This document shows positions 57,037-64,000 of a stretch of DNA of 64,000 nucleotides, in pieces. Position 1 is the first letter of the stretch; each line of letters starts with the position of its first letter. Source of the stretch: Ceratodon purpureus (Eukaryota; Streptophyta; Bryopsida; Pseudoditrichales; Ditrichaceae). The notes under the pieces were generated by a model, which saw only the letters and a program-made list of their open reading frames with translations, did no database searches and was not told where the DNA came from. A program made the translations under genes and the position numbers. The stretch spans positions 11,267,409 through 11,331,408 of the forward strand of contig CM026429.1 in assembly GCA_014871385.1 (NCBI GenBank), given 5' to 3'.

Positions 57037-60000
57037 ATGGATGACCAGGCTCTAGAATTGTGGCGACCTCCCAAACGTCGGCGAGGTCAATGTTCTTCTT
57101 CGTTTGCCGCGACGGACGTGGATTATGACGTGTTTCTGAACCACCGCGGGCCTGATGTGAAAGCTGGCTTCGTTGCCCACTTGGATGAAGCACTTCGGGC
57201 CGCTGGGTTGAATCCGTTTCTGGACAAGGCGTCCTTGCGGAAGGGCGACCCTGCTTTCACATCGATGCCGCTTTGAAAGTGGCAAAGGTTCACGTTGCAA
57301 TTGTCTCGAAAGGGTTTGCAGATTCCAAGTATTGCCTGAGTGAGCTGGTGGACATGGTGAAGAGTGGAAAACCAGTGATTCCTGTGTACTACGAGGTGGA
57401 GCCTGCGCAGCTGCGGTGGGTGGTGAATGGGCCGTTTGCAGCGGCATTTGAGAAGCACAAGTGCAAGAGACCACCGGAGCAAGTGCAGGAGTGGACACTT
57501 GCTCTTCGGCATTTGGCAGATATCACCGGGTTTTGCTTTCGCTTGTCTGATTACATGGGGTAAACCCTTCTTCACAAGCTTATGAAGTCGATGATGTCCA
57601 AGTTTGCCTTATGATGGGATCGCACTCCTTTTTGGTGTAGCTTGACTAGCTTATGAATTTCTTATTGAGTTGCGGTGACAACGGTGGTGATCTGATCAGT
57701 AGTAATCTGCTTTGTCGTAGAAGCTAGAGTTTGAAAATCAGAGATTATTTTGTTACTTGGCAAGCACCTGTATTTGTGTGGAGTAAGTAAGATAGTGAAA
57801 TACCTCCAAAATGGTTATGATAAATTTCAACTATTTTGTATAATGATAATTTTGTATTAATGAATGTCTCATTTGGTAATTTTTAATTTAGTTCACTTGA
57901 AAACCATCAATTTAGGCAAGTAGAATGAGAAAATTTGTATTTGATGAAGTGAAATCTTCAATGCTCATGAAGTACTTATCACTGGATTTGTGACTGTAGC
58001 GATGAAGCACACTTGAAGCGGGAAGTGGTGGATGCCATATTGAGCAAGTTGACACCTACATTTGAGGCAATACAAGTTGATCATCGCATGGTGGGTGTTG
58101 AAAAACATGTGATCACATGTGTGAAGCAATTGGAGAGGATGTCCTCTTCCACATGTTTATTGGGCCTTGTCGGTATGGGTGGAGTTGGCAAAACATCTCT
58201 TGCCAAAGTCATTTACAACCATTTTGGTGGTCAAAGGAAATTTCAAGCTATGAGTTTTTTGGCAATTGATCGCAGTACACTTTCAAGCATGGAGGTTGGA
58301 TCAAGTCTATTGACAAGGTTGCAAAGGCAACTACTTCGGAATTTATTGCATGTGCCAAGCAGCAATGAACAAAGCTTTAGTTATTGGTTTCACAAGCTAT
58401 CAAAGAAGGGTCCAATGCTTATTGTTTTGGATGATGTCTATGAAGAAAACCAATTTCATGAACTCATCTTAAATTCAAGCCTTCTTGCACAAGGAAGTTG
58501 CATCATTGTTACATCTCAAGATAGACATCTTTTGAAGCTTATTGGTGGGGAATCCAATTTTTATATCCATGAAGTTACACCATTGGGGATTGATGATTCT
58601 CAAAAGCTTTTCAATTTGCATGCTTTCCGCAATGAAGAGACTCCGCAAAGCTTCAAGGCCATAGCTGAGGATGTAAGCAATGCATGTGGTGGTTTGCCTC
58701 TGGCATTGAAAATAGTTCGCTCTAGCTTGTATGATAAGAGATCCAATGAAGATCTTGAATGTATATGGCCTGAGGCAATAAAAGCATTAAAAAAGGACCG
58801 TAATCTTACACATGCGCTAAGGTGGAGTTATAATTGTCTTTCAGAAGAAGAGAAGATGATGTTTTTGGACATTGCTAGTGAACTTTATGGTTGGGAAAAG
58901 AAATCGGCCATGGAAATTTGGAGAAGTTGTAAGAACTGTTCATCATGTTCTGGATATGAAACACCTAATATGACTTTAAGAGAGCTCATTGACAAGTCAT
59001 TGGTTATACTTGACAATTCTCAAGGGTTCAATGTCTTGGCTATGCATAGACTACTACGAGATATGGGCCAAAGTATTGGAATCTCCAATGGAAGTCATTT
59101 ATGGGGAGATAAAGCAATAAAAGCATTGGAAGATGGTTACAAAGTGAGTTGTTACATTTTTTTACATCGATGAATGTTGTTGTATAATTTGGAGATTATT
59201 TTGTTATTGAAATTATACCTTAATGTTTTGTATATATGTAGTTGTTAAATTAATTCTTTTGTTTTTCTTTTCAATGATTCAGAGCCAAAACAAAGTGAGG
59301 GTGCTAAATCTTGCAAATAGCCGCATGCGCAAATTCAAATATGATGACTTTGGAAAAATGACCAACTTACATTACCTCATATTAGATGGATGTGATGTAA
59401 GTGGCAATATTGGTTGTGTTTCTAGAGAGATACGATGGTTGCAATGGAGGAACATGCCATTGACTTATATACCTCCTATGCTAGACTTTTCCAACTTGGT
59501 ATCATTGGACTTTTCTGATAGCACCCACTTGGCAAATGCATGGATTGAATCAAATCCAGCCTTGGAGGTAAATTTTCTTAATATTTTAGATGTTGAATTT
59601 AGGTTTGTGCTTAAGTTTAAGAAACATAATATACAGAAAAATTAAAAATTATTATCATTGAAGAATGGTAAATTACTTTCTCTTATTCAATACTATATTA
59701 TCACATTTCTTTAGTTTGATAAGAAATCTAGATTTATTTAGATATTATATTGAAATCAAGGTTTTGATATGATTTATCATTTGGATAGGATTACTAGTTT
59801 TAAAAGGTAAAGTTGTAATAAGTTCTTGTGCAGGACAATGCAAAGCCAATTATAAAATCACTTTTTGACATGGTAAATATTATGCAATATATTAAATTTT
59901 AAGATTCTAAAATAATATGGAATGAGAAATAAATATGATAAACTTGGATTTGGTGGTTGACCTTAGTGGAATCCTTTCCAATATTGAAGACTAATTATAT

Positions 60001-61253
60001 TGAATTTCATCAACCACCATCCACAATTTTGCCATTAATCAATCCTCTAAGGCTTCAATCTTTATAACATTGTAGTTCTTGTTATTTTGCAGGCTTGCCC
60101 AAACTTGCTCAAGCTTAATCTCAAGAACTGCACATCAATCACTACTCTACCACATTCCATCGGGCGCTTATCAAAGCTTCAAACCTTGTATTTAAATTTT
60201 TGCAAGAACTTACAGGAGCTGCCAAGTTCTATTGGACACCTCACAGGGCTGGTGGAGCTCTATCTGAGTGGGTGTGAAAACCTGAAAGCTCTGCCAGATT
60301 CCATCACTACTCTACCTGGGTTGAATAAGCTGTACATGTGGGGATGCTCATCCATGTCCAGGATGCCCCCATCGCCAATGACAGGCCTTAGCAGAGTGTA
60401 CATGGAGCTTACTGCAGAGTGGCAAGCACTTGCTGTTGGAGAACTCATGAATGCGCTCTCGGTCCTCATTTTGTGTAAGTGCACTGACGACGCAATCACT
60501 GTACTCGATAGTTCGGGAGCATTCGGGAATCTGCACCAGCTTTCCTTCATTCGGATTGCATGGAGCCCGGGCATGACCAAGCTCCCGCAGACCATGGGAC
60601 TGTTGACGAATCTGAACTGGCTCGTATTATGGGATTGTGGGAGAGTGCGGGAGCTTCCAGAGTGCATGGGACATCTCAAACTGCTCACGGGGCTGCGCCT
60701 GATAAGATGCGGTAGACTGGAGGCTCTGCCCGACTGTTTGGGTGCACTCACAAGCTTGCGACACCTATGGATTCAGCAGTGCACATCCCTGACCAAGCTC
60801 CCACAGTCCATCGGTCTCTTGTCGAGTCTTCGGGGCTTGAGGATCGAGGGTTGCCCTGGGCTGCAGCCACTCCCGGATTCGCTTAGGCAGCTCAATGCGC
60901 TGGAACGATTAGATGTTCTGGATTGTGGCAGCCTGGAGGGTTTGGGTGTGTCGAGACTGTTGGCAGATGTTCGCTTTTTTGGACGGAGAGTGTTGCCAGG
61001 CCTTCGCATTTGGGGATGCACTTCCGTCACCGAGCTTCCAGGATCGTGTCTCATGGTGGTGGACAGTAATTTCTCAGATCCTTTTTGGTTCGCATTCGAT
61101 GATAATTACGGTCTCATCAGCGAAGATTTGAAGGAATTGCAGCTGGTTGAAGAAAATGACTGTGGGCTTTTACGCCATGTTCACGATACTGGCACAGGAC
61201 GGTTCATAGTGCAACGGATCTACGAAGTGCCCTGTTGTAAGTCAACCCTGTAG
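57037..61253 (+). pseudogene. TIR-NB-ARC-LRR resistance gene, frameshifted in the TIR domain
   Basis: Exons: 57037-57559 (with a frameshift near 57,260-57,275), 58000-59143, 59283-59567, 59834-59872 and 60093-61253; without the shift the product would be about 1,050 residues. TIR: YDVFLNHRGPDVKAGFVAHL and LRKGDPAFTS. The frame then runs into a stop, while DAALKVAKVHVAIVSKGFAD continues one frame over, which fits loss of four bases or an equivalent change. NB-ARC: P-loop GMGGVGKTSLAKVIY, kinase-2 LIVLDDVYEE, GSCIIVTSQDRHLL, CGGLPLALKI and MHD-like AMHRLLRDMG. The LRR part has about ten LPxSIGxLxxLxxLxLxxC repeats. All other junctions are in phase and the rest of the coding sequence is clean, so the break is recent, allelic or an assembly error. 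TNLs are intracellular immune receptors; the TIR domain hydrolyses NAD+ on activation. Reading may restart inside the gene, giving a TIR-less product. Confidence 0.85.
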
Positions 61254-62299
61254 AATATATAGAAGCAAATCAAGCTAACAGAGTGGAGGAGCAGAAGGTT
61301 TGTGTGGTTTGAGGACTGTCCAGAGAATGCCCACCACCAAAGATTTGGCAAGGGCGAGGTCCTTGAGAAGCCAATTGCTGTTTGCAATGCAAAGAGAACT
61401 TGGCGTTCATACTGTTAATGTGATCTTTCGATGGAATTCCCCGGAATCCTCTCCATGATCGAGGAGGCGACTAAATCGAAGCTTGAAGAAATTCTCTGAT
61501 AGAAGCCCTTCGTTTACAGGCAGGCAGAGCATTCTTAAGTGTGTGATTAGCCGCTCGTTGGGGTTCCAGTTGTCTGGGCTGATCATGGAGTTATCAGCCT
61601 TTTGCATTTGAAACTCTGCTTCAGCTGTTGTACTCATGTGCATAGTGGCATTCGGATTTCAACAGAGTGGACAGATGAGCTTTGCTTCCTTTTCCCTCAC
61701 TTGTTCAGGCAGTTCCAAATGTTAACGCTAAGGACAAAAGTATAGGAATCGATAACGGAGAGGACCAAATTGGTGAATGGTTATATCGATCTCTTCTTGA
61801 ACTTTGGTCCAAATACTACTCATCGGGCATGTGTTAGACTTCAGTATGCTCATCTCATTGAAACTCTGGACGGTTGGAGGCAAACAGGGGCGATTGAGAT
61901 TCTTTGACCTGTTCTGTGGGGTTAGGTGGAGGTTGTTGGTTTGGTATTTGTGCATGGCAATTCAGAGAAGATGACTATCACAATGTTAAGAGAACGCGTT
62001 TCAGGCCAGACTAAGTACAGCTTGAGGTCGCAAAGATTAGACAGTTCTTGCTGCTTAGTATTAGGCTGGTCACTTTGATCTGCGGTTGCTTGCTTGAGCA
62101 GGTACTTGCGCAACTCCCACGTCAGATTCATAATAATATTGCGGAAAGATGGAGTATCTTCTCCGAGTACGTCCACTGTAATGATTTTCGCAACTTGCAC
62201 CAGCATCTCTTGCATAAATTCATAATAAACTGCCTTCTGCTGGCCACAAGTATTCCATTTCAGTGTTTCAGAAGAGAGAACTTTAATGTTAGTGATGTG
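61254..62299. other. TNL 3' flank
   Basis: Sequence between the TNL stop and its truncated copy. No gene is supported. Confidence 0.45.
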
Positions 62300-62319
62300 A
62301 TTATTTCACTACAAGCAGG

Positions 62320-62745
62320 GGCTCTGATGGAAGCAGCCACCCCCGGATTCGCTTGGGCAACGCAGTGAGCAAGAGCATTTGGATTGTGGTAGACTAGAAG
62401 GTTTGGGTGTGTCGAGAGTGTTGACATGCCTTCGCGTTTGGGATGCACTTCCATTACCGAGCTTCCAGGATCGTGTCTAATGGCAGTGGTTAATAACTTC
62501 TCCGATTCTGCTTCATACCTCTACAACAGCTTCTTTGAATGGGTAGTACCCGTCCGCGAAAATTTGGAGGAATTGCAACTAGTTGAAGAAAATGATTGTG
62601 GGATTTTACGCCATGTCCACCTAACTCACACTGGACGATTCATTCTGCAACGGGTCTACAACGCTGCAGAAGAGACCAGATGCGATTTGATTTCTCCATG
62701 CCCCGTACTCATAATTCAGCAGGCTAGAAGAATAGAGTGGTTCTA
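62320..62745 (+). pseudogene. Truncated duplicate of the TNL 3' end
   Basis: GCAGCCACCCCCGGATTCGC at about 62333 matches the TNL at about 60864. From there LEGLGVSR, ITELPGSCLMAVVNNFSD, ENLEELQLVEENDCGILRHV and GRFILQRVY follow the TNL tail (TELPGSCLMVVDSNFSD, LKELQLVEENDCGLLRHV, GRFIVQRIY). The leading LRRs are missing and the frame is shifted early. It is the remnant of a tandem copy, about 1.5 kb downstream of its source. Confidence 0.75.
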
Positions 62746-64000
62746 AGTTAGTGTGGATTAGGGAATGCACACTGCATGTGTGCTACCAGAGGTGTGACAT
62801 GTGTAATGCAACATAGTGTTGATTGTCAAGTCCTACATTTCAAGACTAGCATCAGTAGTGTCATAGGACATGATACTTAATGACCAGGTGCACATTGCAA
62901 GGATGTGAAGTTGGAGCAGAAGCTGCTGAACAAAAAGCAGGTAATTTAGCTCATCGCAAAATAGAAGCTAAGTTGTATGGCATCATGTTCGAACAAATAA
63001 GCAAGTGCCCAAGTCACGTCGAATGCTGACATCCGTTATGTCAAATGAAGAAGGTGAATCAAAGAACAAAATGATTTATACTTTGTGTAACCATCAATGA
63101 AGATAATTTCCAGACCGAGAGCCCAAATCTTTACAGGCCGGTGTCAATCACTCCATAATTGATATCCCTGTGCTCATGTAAAAAAAAAGAGCCGGTCTTT
63201 AACAAGTGCATAACGATCGGTGCCAGCGGAATGTACTTCCATCGACTATCGACTAGATCAATCGGCTTGTTGTTTGCACAATCAATCGTACACACTTGGA
63301 CCTCGACCATGTGGAGAAAACAAACTGCCCCCTCAATCGTCCTCCCAGCTCTCATCTCCCACTCATACGCATATCCAAATAACAGATCCTTAATAGACCT
63401 TTGGACTACTCCACTGTCTGTCCCGGAGTACTGTGAACTCCTGAAATTCGCACAATTTCAGTGGGTTATCAAATAATGTGATGCTAAATGAGCAGGGTGC
63501 ATATCAAATTTACCCATGATCTCAAATGATGTGGGTTTAAAATCTGCTTAGGGACACATTCTAACTCAAATAATGTGAACAACTGTTGAAAGTGCAGTTG
63601 TGAAGTAGTAACAGGTCGCAATGGTGCGATTTTGCCACTTCTAGTCCATACATACTACTGGATTGCAGATAAACAATTGAAAGCCTTGCAAGTCACTTCA
63701 TCTCATTTGGAATCTTCTTCCTAGCTTGCTCGCGGTTCTCGGAAACATTGTGAAAGGCAATATGAAATATGGTAACCGACTGATGCAATGAAATATTGAT
63801 ACTTTCAGGGGTGTGGACTATCTTTAAACAACTGTAATATGCTGTATTTGAAAAACAGTACTTCCTAGCACCTTGCAGTATACTCTATGTATAAAACCGT
63901 AAGGATCTATATATCATGACTCATTATTGTACTACCCTCAAAATATGTCCCACTAATGTGTTGTGTAACATAGTACTGTCTACACTGAATGCATTTTTGT
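62746..64000. other. Intergenic stretch at the right edge
   Basis: No gene, RNA gene or clear repeat seen. A 105-codon open frame at 63159-63476 shows no domain. Confidence 0.45.

Overview
This is nuclear DNA from a land plant or close streptophyte relative, and most likely a bryophyte-grade plant such as a moss. The genes are intron-rich with plant GT-AG junctions. They include a plant UDP-glycosyltransferase with a PSPG box, a LURP-one-related protein, a SKIP16-type F-box/ApaG protein, a TIR-NB-ARC-LRR resistance gene and an RH25/26/31-type DEAD-box helicase. There is also a PHO4/PiT-type phosphate transporter, a family found in algae and bryophytes but not typical of seed plants. The species cannot be fixed from the sequence alone. 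I recognised no retroelement or virus-derived element.

Layout. (1) 0-11 kb is an accessory block. It holds the end of a RING-finger gene, a hAT transposase gene with one nonsense codon, and a single-exon protein kinase gene. Among them lie five CGCGCCCG-type GC arrays and a ~142-bp satellite. The transposase and kinase genes share a start architecture: GC array, TATA box, then a leader containing TTGGGTGGGG. (2) 12.5-18.1 kb holds two ordinary host genes, the PHO4 transporter (+) and the LOR protein (-). (3) 18-20.6 kb is intergenic with two small inverted-repeat elements. (4) 20,665-34,119 is a 13.5-kb Mutator-like DNA transposon. It has 68-bp terminal inverted repeats and a perfect 10-bp target-site duplication. 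It carries an apparently intact transposase (-) and, divergently, a 14-exon gene (+) coding for a ParB/Srx-like domain joined to a beta-class DNA amino-methyltransferase-like domain. (5) 35.4-39 kb is a UGT gene (-) whose upstream region is tandemly duplicated. (6) 39-43 kb holds a decayed pogo-like transposase and a degenerate exon-like repeat array. (7) 44-55 kb holds the helicase and F-box genes, with a MITE and minisatellites between them. (8) 57-62.7 kb holds the TNL gene, frameshifted in its TIR domain, and a truncated copy of its 3' end.

The most unusual item is the Mutator-like element with a spliced ParB-methyltransferase cargo gene. That domain pairing is familiar from bacteria and phages. 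Here it sits inside a eukaryotic transposon with defined ends, which suggests self-directed modification or marking of element DNA. The motif-IV residues differ from the canonical DPPY, so catalysis is uncertain. The second notable item is the GC-array/TATA/leader promoter module shared by two unrelated genes in the accessory block.
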